From assembly GCA_029882975.1 (NCBI GenBank), contig JAOUJW010000010.1, positions 81,461 through 145,460 of the forward strand: a stretch of DNA of 64,000 bases, in the 5' to 3' direction. The notes below the pieces were generated by a model. That model worked only from the letters and a program-made list of their open reading frames with translations, was not told the origin of the DNA and ran no database searches. A program made the translations under genes and the position numbers. Source of the DNA: Gammaproteobacteria bacterium (GTDB lineage: Bacteria; Pseudomonadota; Gammaproteobacteria; SZUA-152). The first letter of the stretch is position 1. The number at the start of each line of letters is the position of its first letter. Positions 50,492 through 61,700 of this stretch are shown here, in pieces.

Positions 50492-53400
50492 ATGAAATCA
50501 GGGATTCGATACGGTTTTTTACTCCTTCTTATTGCGCTAAGTACTGTTTGGGGGTCGAAAGTCTATGCTCAGACATGCGATGTTGATGCGGATCAGGATA
50601 TAGATATTAATGATATAAACCTGATCACCGCGGCACGCAACCAACCGGCAAACGGACAGGATGATGCCAGGGACGCTGATGGTGATGGATACATTACCAT
50701 TAACGACGCCCGCACGTGTGTGTTGCAATGTACTGAACCCCGATGTGTCGAGCCGGCCTCCAATCCAGTGATCGATATGGATGGTGATGGTTATGACTCT
50801 ACCCAGGATTGTGATGACAACAATGCAGCCATTAATCCGGGTGCTACAGAAATTCCTGGTAACGGAATAGATGAAAACTGTGACAATATGGATCCCCCCG
50901 ATCCGGCTGATGTGGATGATGACGGCGATGGTTTTACAGAGAATCAGGGAGATTGTAACGATAGTAATGCGGCGATAAATCCCGGTGCCATTGATATCGC
51001 CGGTAATGGCATTGATGAAGATTGCAGTGGTTCCGATTTGGATCCAAACGATGTGGATAACGACGGCGACGGTTTTACAGAGAACCAGGGCGATTGTGAT
51101 GATGCCAACGCGATTGTCTATCCTGGAGCAAATGAAATTGCAAACAACGGCATTGACGAGGACTGCAGTGGCTCAGATCTTTTATTGCCTTTGATAGAGG
51201 TGTTTCCGAATCCGGTGGACTTTGGTCAACTTGAGGTGAACAACTCCACCAGTGCATCATTCACTATTCGTAACATAGGATTCGCTGATTTAAGCATACA
51301 AAGCATCAACAGCAGCGGAGCACCGTTTGCACTTGTAAATCCACTACCGACGTTACTGGCTCCGGATGTTGAGGCCAATGTGACGGTAATTTTCAGTCCC
51401 ACTGTACCTGGCGCTAATGCAGGAACAGCCACTATAACAAGTAACGCCGCTAACGCAGCCAGTGTACTTGTGAATTTGCTAGGCTCGGCGGTGGAGGCGA
51501 TTCAGGCACCGGATATTGATAGTGTTCCCCGTGTGGATTATGGCAGCGTAGCAGAAGGGTTGACGGTCCAACGAACTTTGGCTGTACATAATGTGGGCGA
51601 TGCGCCGCTGCTGGTAACGGGCATTTCCACCAATCTCAGCGTTTATAGCGTATCTACCATACCAGGCGTTAACCTTCCCTTGTCTATCGAACCGGGAAGC
51701 TCCAGCGATTTGCAAATACAGTTTACACCACCGGCAGGCAGTGCCGGCACTGTGTATGAGGCGCAATTGTTAATCGAGAGTAATGACCCCGACGAAGCCT
51801 TATACAACGTGGCATTGTGGGGTAAAGCCGTTGCGCCGGTACCTGCCTTGTTCCCAAATCCTGTCGTGGGTGCCGAGCTTGACGATGTTATTACCTTGAA
51901 CAATTGCAGCAATGTTAGCGGCAATGTCCAGTTTATTTCCAGCAGTAGCGCGTCCGACAGTTTTGTGGTGACTTTAACGGATCAGGGTGGACTATCTAGC
52001 AGTAGTTTGGTGGTTGGCGCATCGGATGGTGCCGGGGCCGTAGCGTTTAGCAGTGTTAATGCCTGCGACCTGGCCGATGGTGTGATTGAAGTATCCGTGG
52101 TATTGAACCAGGGAGGTAATGAATTACCTGAGTTTGTTGGTACACCTGGCGTCAAGAATACATCCGCACTGGAACCGCCGGTTTTGGATCCTCTGCCGGG
52201 CATTACCGCAGATGATGTTATCGAAGTTTGTGGTACCTCACGAGCCAACACCACTGTGAGAATTGAAGGGGCGGCCATTCCGGTGTTTGTAACACTGGAT
52301 GCTTTGACTACCGAGTTCTGCGTCAATGTCACCCTGAAGCAAAATACACAAAACATTTTGCTGGCTTCCGCTATCGATGATCTTGCCAATAAACCTAAGC
52401 CTGTCGCATACGCCAAGCCGGTCAGTGTAATTCATCTGGACCCATCCGAACTGATTATTGCCGACTTGTTCTCTCGTCTTTTATCAGAAGAGGAAATTGC
52501 AGATCTGGTTGCCAGAGGAATTATTGATCTGGACGATCCGGCTAACTTTAATGTGTCTCTGTTTACCGTCGTGTTAACGATTGGCGGGCACCCGGTAACA
52601 TTTACCCAACCCGTTGCCGTCCCCGTGGCAGCAGGGGTGGCTTTTGGGGGATCCCAAACCTTTTACTCTGTAGGAGGCGGTGGATCCGGTGGTGGTGGTG
52701 GCGGAGGCAGTGGAGGCGGTGGAGGCAGCAGCGGCCCCAGTAGTATTGTCACATACAGCGCCTCAAACAATGTGGGCGGATGTGCCACTTCCTGCGGCCA
52801 AATCTTTGTGGTCAATCCGGGCGAAGGACGTCAGGCAGTTCCGGGTGTGATCATTATCGATGGCCGTATAAAAACGTTGAAAGAGTTCTTTCAACTTACT
52901 TTGGCGCTTTATAACACCTCGGACTCCTTTGTATTGCAGGATATGCAGGCAAGCTTAGCTTTACCGGCGGGTTTAACAGCCGTTAAGGCAGCTTTGGGTA
53001 ATGATGTTTCCCAGGTGAATACGGATGGTTCCGAAGACCAGGTTGTTATTGGACGTATTGGTCCCAACAGTACCGGCCGGGGTCAGTTTATTTTGCGCGG
53101 TGATACGGTAGGCGTACACGATGTTTCAGTGAGCTTTTCCGGTTTTGTTACAGAAGGTGGATTGCCTCAACCCGTTCCCATCAGCGGTTCCGTAGGAACG
53201 ACCGTGAAAGTGCTGGGCGCACCTGAACTCAGTGTGGTATTGCGTCACCCCAGTGTCGTGGGTGGTCCTGATGTCAGTCAGGGCCAGATCTACGACTTAC
53301 TGGTTGAGATTACTAACTTATCCGAGAGACCCGCGCTTTACACCAGTTTGGAATTGTTTATCGGCGGCGGTGCTCAACTCGTAGACGAGTCAGGTAACCC

Positions 53401-56400
53401 CGTTCCTGAATCCAACAGCATTCGTAGTATTGGAACGATTCGCAACGGTGAGACGGCCACTCTGGCCTACCGGGTTCAATCTCAGTTGGAAGGTGAGATT
53501 ATCGCTTGCCAGGGTATAGCCAGTGAAAATATCACTCTCAGTGTAGATACCGGACCGGATGGTAGCAGTTGCGAAATTAATAATATGTATCCTGCCAACT
53601 TTGAACCATTGCCGGTGGATCAAGCGCCCGCCGTGATTGGTATAAACCCTGAAAGTAATGAAATCGATGTAGTGCTGAGCAGTTCAGTTGTTACTGTGTT
53701 CAGTCCTTCCAGTAGTTGTTTGACGGCAGATAGCTGGAACAATGTGGTGACGGTGCCTATTGATGGTGATCCGGCCAATGGTTTGCAGATAGTATCGGCT
53801 AACCTGGTTTCTACCGGAACGTACTATTTGGAAGAGCTGGATAGTACAGGTCAAGCGGTTCGACATATACCGACAGACCTGGTGACTGAATCGCCACCAG
53901 CCGGCGGTACCACGATCGCTGTTTTACGTTTGGGTTTAAGCTCGCCCTTGAGTCAAGCCTTTCTAAAAGCCAATACCCGGTATCGAGTCACCTTGGTGGG
54001 GGGAACGGGAGGTATTTGCAGCGCTTCCGGGGTGGAGATGTCGGATTCTTTTACATGGGAATTTTCAACAGCACAAGATTGTTCTCTCACGGGGGATTTG
54101 GTATTGCTGGACGTACAACCGACAAACGGGGCAACTGATCAATCTGTAAACCGTCCCATTGTTTTAAATTTCAGCAATGCATTGGATTATTCCAGTCTCA
54201 TGTTTACCCCGGGTAATTTATTGGGGAGTTCCTACGGCTTATACGCCAATGCGCTCGAATCGGGTGGAGAACTGGTTACAGAAGGAACGCCTTTGAGTGG
54301 TACTGCGTTTTTCAGTAATTCAGGCAAAACGTTGACGTATGTTGCAGAACCGGAATTACCTGTGAATTCACAAATTCATATTCGCCTGACCCAGACTGTG
54401 CGGGATACTTGCGGTAATCCGTTACAAACGGGCACCACAAATGGCGTGTTATTAAACTCTTTTAATACTGTGCCTAATGCCATACCGGCTGCACCGATCG
54501 TCAACCCGGTACCGGCTATCAGTAATCAGGCCCAGGTTCAGGTTTCCGGTACAGCTCCAGCGTACAGTACAGTTACCGTGTTGGGAGGGGCGGCTGATGC
54601 CAGTGCTCAAGTACTTGGTTCGGGTTTGTTCAATATCACAGTTCCTTTGCTGTTGGATGCAAGCAATGTATTAACTGTACAGGCAAGGAATACTTCCGGT
54701 AGTGCATCGGATCCGGTTGCTAACGATGTCAACGGTAATCCATTGCAAGTGTTGCAGGACAGCACGCCTCCTCAGGTATTGAGTGTCAGCCCTGATGCCG
54801 GTGCCACTGGGGTAGACGTGACGACTTCGGTGCAAATTGTGTTTAGTGAAAATCTGGATCCGAATGCCAGTGCCGGAGTGTCGTTAAGCACAGGAGGTAC
54901 ACCGCTGGCGATCTCAGTATCGCTTGCAGATAATATAGTGACGGTTGTTCCAAACAGCGCCTTGGCTTTTAATACCACATACCAGATAACGGTACCTGCC
55001 AGCATCGTTGATCCTGCGGGCAATGCCATGGCCACCGAGTTCACTGCAACTTTTACTACCCGTCCGGAAAACTTTGCGCCAGTGGCTGTTATTCAGGCTC
55101 CAAGTAATCCCTATCAGGGCCAAACGGTTGCCGTGGACGCCAGCTTGTCCAGTGACGCTGATGGTGACGCCCTGAGCTATGCCTGGTCGTTTATACCACC
55201 TGCGGGCAGTGCTGCCGTGTTGTCAGATCCAACCGCTGTAACACCATCCTTTGTTGCTGATGTAGTGGGAGACTACAGTTTGGAACTGGTGGTTAACGAC
55301 GGACAAGTAAATAGCGCAACGGCGACCGTAACCATTACCAGCATTCCCTATCCGGTTCCGGTTTTAAACAGCGTTAACCCCAACAGCGGTTTGCGTGGCA
55401 GTACTTTACCAGTGATATTTGAAGGTGAAGGTTTGGCAACGGCAAGTAATGTCGTTTCTGCCAACCCCGGTATTAGCGGTAGTATTGTATCGGTCAGTGA
55501 TACTTCTGTGACCGCCAACGTAACCATAGGGGCAGGTGCGGTACTGGGCTCTACCGATATGGGGCTGACAACGTCTGGTGGCGAAGCGCGCCTGGCGTTT
55601 GATGTGCTGGAAGCGCCGCGCATCGATTCCATCGATCCTGCTGTAGTGAGAACGGGAAGCAGTATTCAATTGGCCATTAATGGACACGCGCTTGCGGATA
55701 TCAGCACCATTAGTATCGACGGGACAGGAGTCACCCTCACAGACCTGGGGACGGGCGATTACAATCGGCGTGATATTCGCCTGGATGTCAGTGCAACAGC
55801 CGCAACCGGCTTACGCACCTTAACGCTGACTACCGCTGCTGGTACGGCCAGTGCCGATATTCGTGTGGTTAGTGGTAATTACACCATTCAGTGGATTACC
55901 CCAGGAGGTGGGGACTGGAACGTGGCGGCTAACTGGTCGGAAAATCGGGTGCCGGGTGTTGGAGATAATGTACTTATTTCTACTAATGGTACGGTTAATA
56001 TTAGCGGGAATCATACAGTCAACTCATTGGACCTATATTCCAACGTACTGCAAGCCAATACCCTGACTGTCAACGGAGTTGGGATGCTGCAAGGCTTTCG
56101 GTTACACGCTAACGCAACTTACTTGGTCAATAACAGTGGAATTTTAGATCTGACTACGAACGCACAGGTGGATGGGTCTTTGCAGGTTCAGCACACTGCT
56201 TGTTGTTCCGGGACAGCTCGAGTTCGCTTGAATGGCGTCAGAAGGGTTAGTGGAAACGGCGAAATTCGATTGTTACGTCATGGTGTAACCTATTTAGAGT
56301 CAACAGAAACTTCGATGGCAATTGGCCCTAACCTGCATATAACCGGTAATGGATATATAACCGGTGTGGTTGACAATGCTGGCGGAATATTGCGAATTAA

Positions 56401-58438
56401 TGAAAATGGCAGCGACGTACAAATGTTGGGTACCACGACTCTGCAGAATCTCGTCTTGTCCGCGGCAAGTCGGTTAGCGGCGGATGGTGGTACACTGGGT
56501 TCCGGAGTGGTACTGGACGGTGAGTTAATCGTCTTGAACCAGAAGGGTTTGCGACTGACGTCGGATTTGACGGTAAATGGCCGTTTGTTGATACAACAAA
56601 CCTACTGTTGTTCAGGCGCAACGCGTTTGACAATAGATGGCAGTTATACCATTGGGGGCAATGGTGAAATCCGAATCATCGGCGGTGGCCGAGCTTATGT
56701 AGAGTCCATTAATGGCAGTATGGGGTTTGGTCCAAATCTTCATATTAGTGGCAATGGTTATCTCAATGGAACCATAGACAATGCAGGCGGCGCTTTAAAA
56801 ATCAATCAGGATGACGGAACGGTCTATATGATTGGCACCACGACCTTACAAAATATGGAGATAGCCACAAACAGTGTTGTTCGTTCTGCAGGCGGAACAC
56901 TGGGTTCCGGAGTGGTACTGGACGGTGAGTTAATCGTCTTGAACCAGAACGGTTTGCGACTGACGTCGGATTTGACGGTAAATGGCCGTTTGTTGATACA
57001 ACAAACCTATTGTTGTTCAGGTGCAACGCGTTTGACTATAGATGGCAGTCATACCGTTAGAGGCAATGGCGAAATCCGAATCATCGGCGGTGGCCGAGCT
57101 TATGTAGAGTCATCAAACGGTGCTATGACATTTGGTCCGGATCTTCACATAAGTGGTAATGGTTATCTCACAGGAACCATAGACAATGCCGGTGGTGTTT
57201 TAAAAATCAATCAGGATGACGGAACCGTCTATATGATTGGCACCACGACCTTACAAAATATGGAGATAGCCACAAACAGTGTTGTTCGTTCTGCAGGCGG
57301 AACACTGGGTTCCGGAGTGGTACTGGATGGTGAGTTAATCGTCTTGAACCAGAAGGGTTTGCGACTGACATCGGATTTGACGGTTAATGGCCGTTTGTTG
57401 ATACAACAAACCTATTGTTGTTCAGGTGCAACGCGTTTGACTATAGATGGCAGTCATACCGTTAGAGGCAATGGCGAAATTCGAATCATCGGCGGTGGCC
57501 GAGCTTATGTAGAGTCTATTAATGGCAGTACGGGGTTTGGTTCGGAATTGCAGATTACGGGTAATGGGTATTTAAACGGGATTATTGATAACGGGGGTAC
57601 TGCCTTAAGAGTCAATGAAGATGGCGGTACGGTATACACGATTGGTACGACTACATTAAGGAATGTGGTAATTCCGACGGGATCCAGTCTTAGAACCGCG
57701 GGTGGGATTCTGGAGGCCGGAGTGTTTGTTGAAGGTGAGCTTACAATTAGCAACGGTTCAACATTAATGCTGCGGTCTGATCTGTCAATCAACGGTACTC
57801 TAACCATCCAGCAAACATATTGTTGTTCTGGAGCGGCCGTGTTGCAAATGGACTCCAGTAACACCATAAATGGAAGCGGGCAAATCCTTATGACTCATTC
57901 CGGGCGTGCCGTGTTAGAGTCGATCAATGGCAATACTCTGACAATCGGCTCAGGAATGACCGTGCGAGGAGCTGGTATAGTGGGCCGATCCGGTGGGGCA
58001 GTTGTCAACAACGGCACCCTGTTAGCCGATAACGGTACCATGACCATTAGCCCCAGCAGCTTCACTAATAATGGAACGGTTGTCGCTGATGTCAGTCGTT
58101 CTATCGCTATTTCCAATATGGGAATCAACAATGGTGATTTTCGCGCTAATAGGGGCGGCTCAATCAATATCACCGGTAACTACACCCAATCGGCAACGGG
58201 AAGTATGACGGTGGAGCTGGCTAGTACGGGTTCCTTTGGTCGTGTCAGAGTTACTATGAATGCTGATCTTGCCGGTACTCTCAATGCGGAATTGGCAAAC
58301 GGTTTTATCCCCAGTTCGGGGAACAGGTTTCAGTTTTTCACCAATGCAACGCGCAGTGGTAGTTTGACGATAGCACCAGGATTGAATTTTATCCTGGATG
58401 ATTCCAATCCTACATCCTTAACCTTGGAGGCGTTGTAG
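50492..58438 (+). CDS. Giant secreted modular protein: dockerin, MopE motifs, Ig-like domains, CCSG beta repeats
   Basis: The product has 2648 residues. Order: signal peptide (1-26); type-I dockerin-like module (28-78) with two EF-type loops DVDADQDIDINDI and DADGDGYITINDA; three MopE-type motifs (95-230, DxDGDG...DCDD...INPGA...DEDC); two choice-of-anchor/ASH-like domains (235-440); a Gly/Ser linker (about 728-748); CARDB-like and several Big_5-like Ig domains (LNFSNAL, IVFSENLDP) to about 1520; a PKD domain (from 1528); an IPT/TIG domain (from 1623); a beta-helix-like C-terminal array (1800-2640) with repeated CCSG motifs. There is no C-terminal anchor. Anchoring may occur through the neighbouring cohesin-like PEP-CTERM protein. 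Confidence 0.85.
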   Translation: MKSGIRYGFLLLLIALSTVWGSKVYAQTCDVDADQDIDINDINLITAARNQPANGQDDARDADGDGYITINDARTCVLQCTEPRCVEPASNPVIDMDGDGYDSTQDCDDNNAAINPGATEIPGNGIDENCDNMDPPDPADVDDDGDGFTENQGDCNDSNAAINPGAIDIAGNGIDEDCSGSDLDPNDVDNDGDGFTENQGDCDDANAIVYPGANEIANNGIDEDCSGSDLLLPLIEVFPNPVDFGQLEVNNSTSASFTIRNIGFADLSIQSINSSGAPFALVNPLPTLLAPDVEANVTVIFSPTVPGANAGTATITSNAANAASVLVNLLGSAVEAIQAPDIDSVPRVDYGSVAEGLTVQRTLAVHNVGDAPLLVTGISTNLSVYSVSTIPGVNLPLSIEPGSSSDLQIQFTPPAGSAGTVYEAQLLIESNDPDEALYNVALWGKAVAPVPALFPNPVVGAELDDVITLNNCSNVSGNVQFISSSSASDSFVVTLTDQGGLSSSSLVVGASDGAGAVAFSSVNACDLADGVIEVSVVLNQGGNELPEFVGTPGVKNTSALEPPVLDPLPGITADDVIEVCGTSRANTTVRIEGAAIPVFVTLDALTTEFCVNVTLKQNTQNILLASAIDDLANKPKPVAYAKPVSVIHLDPSELIIADLFSRLLSEEEIADLVARGIIDLDDPANFNVSLFTVVLTIGGHPVTFTQPVAVPVAAGVAFGGSQTFYSVGGGGSGGGGGGGSGGGGGSSGPSSIVTYSASNNVGGCATSCGQIFVVNPGEGRQAVPGVIIIDGRIKTLKEFFQLTLALYNTSDSFVLQDMQASLALPAGLTAVKAALGNDVSQVNTDGSEDQVVIGRIGPNSTGRGQFILRGDTVGVHDVSVSFSGFVTEGGLPQPVPISGSVGTTVKVLGAPELSVVLRHPSVVGGPDVSQGQIYDLLVEITNLSERPALYTSLELFIGGGAQLVDESGNPVPESNSIRSIGTIRNGETATLAYRVQSQLEGEIIACQGIASENITLSVDTGPDGSSCEINNMYPANFEPLPVDQAPAVIGINPESNEIDVVLSSSVVTVFSPSSSCLTADSWNNVVTVPIDGDPANGLQIVSANLVSTGTYYLEELDSTGQAVRHIPTDLVTESPPAGGTTIAVLRLGLSSPLSQAFLKANTRYRVTLVGGTGGICSASGVEMSDSFTWEFSTAQDCSLTGDLVLLDVQPTNGATDQSVNRPIVLNFSNALDYSSLMFTPGNLLGSSYGLYANALESGGELVTEGTPLSGTAFFSNSGKTLTYVAEPELPVNSQIHIRLTQTVRDTCGNPLQTGTTNGVLLNSFNTVPNAIPAAPIVNPVPAISNQAQVQVSGTAPAYSTVTVLGGAADASAQVLGSGLFNITVPLLLDASNVLTVQARNTSGSASDPVANDVNGNPLQVLQDSTPPQVLSVSPDAGATGVDVTTSVQIVFSENLDPNASAGVSLSTGGTPLAISVSLADNIVTVVPNSALAFNTTYQITVPASIVDPAGNAMATEFTATFTTRPENFAPVAVIQAPSNPYQGQTVAVDASLSSDADGDALSYAWSFIPPAGSAAVLSDPTAVTPSFVADVVGDYSLELVVNDGQVNSATATVTITSIPYPVPVLNSVNPNSGLRGSTLPVIFEGEGLATASNVVSANPGISGSIVSVSDTSVTANVTIGAGAVLGSTDMGLTTSGGEARLAFDVLEAPRIDSIDPAVVRTGSSIQLAINGHALADISTISIDGTGVTLTDLGTGDYNRRDIRLDVSATAATGLRTLTLTTAAGTASADIRVVSGNYTIQWITPGGGDWNVAANWSENRVPGVGDNVLISTNGTVNISGNHTVNSLDLYSNVLQANTLTVNGVGMLQGFRLHANATYLVNNSGILDLTTNAQVDGSLQVQHTACCSGTARVRLNGVRRVSGNGEIRLLRHGVTYLESTETSMAIGPNLHITGNGYITGVVDNAGGILRINENGSDVQMLGTTTLQNLVLSAASRLAADGGTLGSGVVLDGELIVLNQKGLRLTSDLTVNGRLLIQQTYCCSGATRLTIDGSYTIGGNGEIRIIGGGRAYVESINGSMGFGPNLHISGNGYLNGTIDNAGGALKINQDDGTVYMIGTTTLQNMEIATNSVVRSAGGTLGSGVVLDGELIVLNQNGLRLTSDLTVNGRLLIQQTYCCSGATRLTIDGSHTVRGNGEIRIIGGGRAYVESSNGAMTFGPDLHISGNGYLTGTIDNAGGVLKINQDDGTVYMIGTTTLQNMEIATNSVVRSAGGTLGSGVVLDGELIVLNQKGLRLTSDLTVNGRLLIQQTYCCSGATRLTIDGSHTVRGNGEIRIIGGGRAYVESINGSTGFGSELQITGNGYLNGIIDNGGTALRVNEDGGTVYTIGTTTLRNVVIPTGSSLRTAGGILEAGVFVEGELTISNGSTLMLRSDLSINGTLTIQQTYCCSGAAVLQMDSSNTINGSGQILMTHSGRAVLESINGNTLTIGSGMTVRGAGIVGRSGGAVVNNGTLLADNGTMTISPSSFTNNGTVVADVSRSIAISNMGINNGDFRANRGGSINITGNYTQSATGSMTVELASTGSFGRVRVTMNADLAGTLNAELANGFIPSSGNRFQFFTNATRSGSLTIAPGLNFILDDSNPTSLTLEAL
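56495..57709 (+). repeat. Three 405-bp near-identical tandem repeats in the giant gene
   Basis: Units start near 56495, 56900 and 57305, each 135 codons, beginning LGSGVVLDGELIVLN and containing IQQTYCCSGATRLTIDGS. The DNA is nearly identical in the first half of each unit. Diverged units lie before (about 56190-56494) and after (57710-57960). High DNA identity points to recent duplication or gene conversion. Confidence 0.9.
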
Positions 58439-58746
58439 GGGTAAATGATTCACGCTATTAATGGGAATTAAAGGGCGCCCCGGATAGCGGGGCGACCCCA
58501 GCCGTAACGTAACCCCAGCCGTAAGGGGGCAGAGTGAGGTTCCCCCGATTAGTGATGTGTCCCCAATGATATAACCCCCATTGATGCTGAGTCTTGTGAC
58601 CTCGAAAATCAACGCGTATACTGAGTGGCTGTTCGTACGATTGTGCCGCAGTTGTGTTGTTTCCTGGGCGTACTGTTAATTCAATAAGATGAGCGGCCGG
58701 ACCATAGAAACATTAGGTAAGGGTAGAATAACAATAGGGATAGGAT
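58439..58746. other. Intergenic region with GC hairpin and short direct repeats
   Basis: A 7-bp stem CGCCCCG/CGGGGCG with loop GATAG lies at 58476-58494, without a T run. ACCCCAGCCGTAA is then repeated twice with a 4-bp gap. No ORF is supportable. The promoter of the following lipoprotein gene is expected near the end. Confidence 0.5.
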
Positions 58747-61700
58747 ATGTGCGGAATTAAAGACGTTTTGGTTGTTGCGTTAATATTAGGCAGTTTACTA
58801 ATCGTTGGTTGTGGCAGCGGCGACGATTCCACGGCACAAAGTGAAGAACCCGTTAATCAAGCGCCGTCAGTTCCCCTCGTATACCCGGTTACCTCACCGA
58901 CTTCTGTGCAGACTCAAACCTTAGCGGGCGAAAAGTCGGCAAACAGTTCGATTTGGGTAAACGGGGTTGAAAGGGTTCCCCTGGATGAGCAAACCAACTG
59001 GTCTATCACAGACATGGCTTTGATAGAGGGTAACAATAGCTTTGACCTCTCCGCAAAGGATAGCGAGGGCAGGGAATCACAGACGGTTACAGTCCGCATT
59101 GTGTTGGATACAACCGCCCCCTCATCTCCTGCTGTGAACAGCGGCTTATTAACCGCAAACAGTGCTTATAATTTGACCGGAACCAAAGAGGCAGGATCCG
59201 CCATTTGGATTAATGGAATTGAAAGGGTTGCTTTGGACGAGTTAACCGAATGGAGTGTAAGCGTTCAACTGCAGGAAGGCGGCAATAGCTTTAATGTCGT
59301 GGCAAAAGATAATCTGGGTAACGAATCCGATGCGATCGCTGTGAATGTTGTTTTGGATTCCACGCCTCCCGCAAGCCCGGTGGTTGTCAGTCCATTACTC
59401 ACCAACAACAGAAGTTATATCCTAAGTGGCACCAAGGAGGCCGGATCATCCATCTGGCTGAATGCTGTTGAAATTCAAGCACTCAATGACAGTACCAACT
59501 GGAGCACTTCCTTGTCCCTGCAGGAAGGAAACAATGCATTGCACCTGACCGCCAGAGACAATCTGGGCAATGAGTCGGCTGTATTGGGGATAAACGTGGT
59601 GCTGGATTCAATGCCGCCTGCAACACCCGCCGTTAACAGTCCCCTGACTACCGAAAACAGTGCCTATGTTTTAAGCGGCACCAAGGAAGCGGGATCTTCC
59701 CTTTGGGTAAATGGCGTGGAAAGAGTGGCCGTTAACAATGAAACCGGCTGGAGTCTCAACTACACGTTGACCGCAGGCGACAACTCGTTTGCGATAACGT
59801 CTAAAGACTCATTGGGTAATGAATCCTCAGTACAAAATATAACCGTATCCCTGATTGTAACGCCACTAGGGCCTAAGCCACCCACGGTGAATCCGGTTAG
59901 CTCACCCACTAACCTTACCCAAGTAACATTGGCAGGGACAAAAGACACAGGCACATCGCTTTGGATAAACGACATATTACGAGTGCCGGCCAACACCAGT
60001 ACCGACTGGAGTTATGTTTATGTATTTACCGAAGGGGTGAATGAACTTAACTTTACGGTCAGGGACGAGCAGGGAAATTCCTCGTCGGTCGTGTCACTCA
60101 CGATCGTGCTGGATACGATTGATCCCTGGGCGCCCACAATCAATACGGTGGTCAGCCCGTTCAATAGCGAAAATTATCCTCTCAGTGGCCAAAAACAAGT
60201 GGGGACGGCAATCTGGATGGATGGTTCAGTTTTGGTCGAGGCAGATTCGGCCGCAACCTGGAGTACCCATATCACACTCAGTGTGGAAGGCAATAACCGC
60301 TTTTCTTTGACCAGCGTCGATGGGGCAGGAAACACCTCAACGGCGACGGTACTGAATATTGTGCGCGATACCATCGCGCCGTCAGCGCCCACTTTCAGTG
60401 GTGTACTGTTAACCAGTGAACCTTCCTATACCCTATCGGGTACTAAGGATGCGGACACGTCGGTTTGGATCGGTAACAGCCAAGTGGTGGCAAACAACGC
60501 CGAAACTACCTGGAGTTACACTACCAATTTGGCGGAGGGCGACAATATATTCAATATTTATTGTCAAGATCCGGCGGGTAATGTTTCACCAAGTAACGCT
60601 CAGACCGTGGTGTTGAATACCAACGTACCCTCCACACCTACGGTAACCAGTAACCCGGAGACCAATAATTCTGCCTATTTGTTAACCGGCACGAAAGATC
60701 CCGGGGCCTCCATATGGTTCAACGGTGTCGAGCAAGTCCCTGCAGACCCGAATATGGTCTGGCAATTGGCGATCACACTTCTGGATGGCGACAATATTTT
60801 TGATATAAGTTCAAAAGACATCCTGGGTCTGGAATCCGCTCCGCGTAGAGTCACTATCGTACTGGATACGGTACCACCCGATAATCCTGTGGTAACCAGT
60901 CGGGAATATGTCAATACTCTTAAATATACAATGAGCGGTAATAAAGGGTTCAGGGATTCACTGTGGATCGATGATGTGGAATGGGGGGCCGGTTCGGGAA
61001 CCCGCTGGAGTACCGAGGTAACTCTCAATCTGGGGATTAACACGTTTAGCCTGAAAACCCAGGACCCTGCCGGTAATTGGTCCGGCACAGTCATAGCCAC
61101 CATAGATGTGGACATGACACCGCCCGGACCGGTAACCGACTTGCGGATCGACATAGACGACCGACGTCTGACATTAAACTGGACCAATCCGACCGACGAT
61201 TTCACAAGAATTCACGTGTTAAGTTCAACAGTTGGTTACGCAAATGGACCGGACGATAGGGTGGATCAAACCCTGAGAGCCGATTTTCGTCCCGTGAGTG
61301 AGCTGTACAATGATTTGTTAAACGGAACTCCTTACTATTACACCATTTACGCTGTTGACCGATATTTAAACGCTTCTCCTCCTGCCACAATCACAGCCAG
61401 CCCCGGTATTCCCGGCAGTTTGGATCATGAATATAACTATCCTGCCGGTTTTGTCAGTTTTGGAACGCCCCCCTGGACCTTGTCCACCTGGCCCAGACCC
61501 AAGCCAACTTTTACTGACACGGGGCATGATATGGTCATGCACAACGGTAAAGTTCTAATGGTTGGATCCGTCACAAGGGATCTGGCAATGTATCGTTTTA
61601 ACCTGGACGGGTCTGTGGATACCACATTCAACAATGACGGCAAAGTGGTATACAACAGCACTGAATCCAGCTTCGGGAAAAGCGAGGAAGCCGCGTACGC

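Noticed and set aside
51982..52416. Long antisense ORFs inside the giant surface-protein gene
   Set aside because: They are shadows of biased codon use in repetitive Gly/Val/Thr-rich coding sequence, without ribosome-binding sites or domain resemblance.
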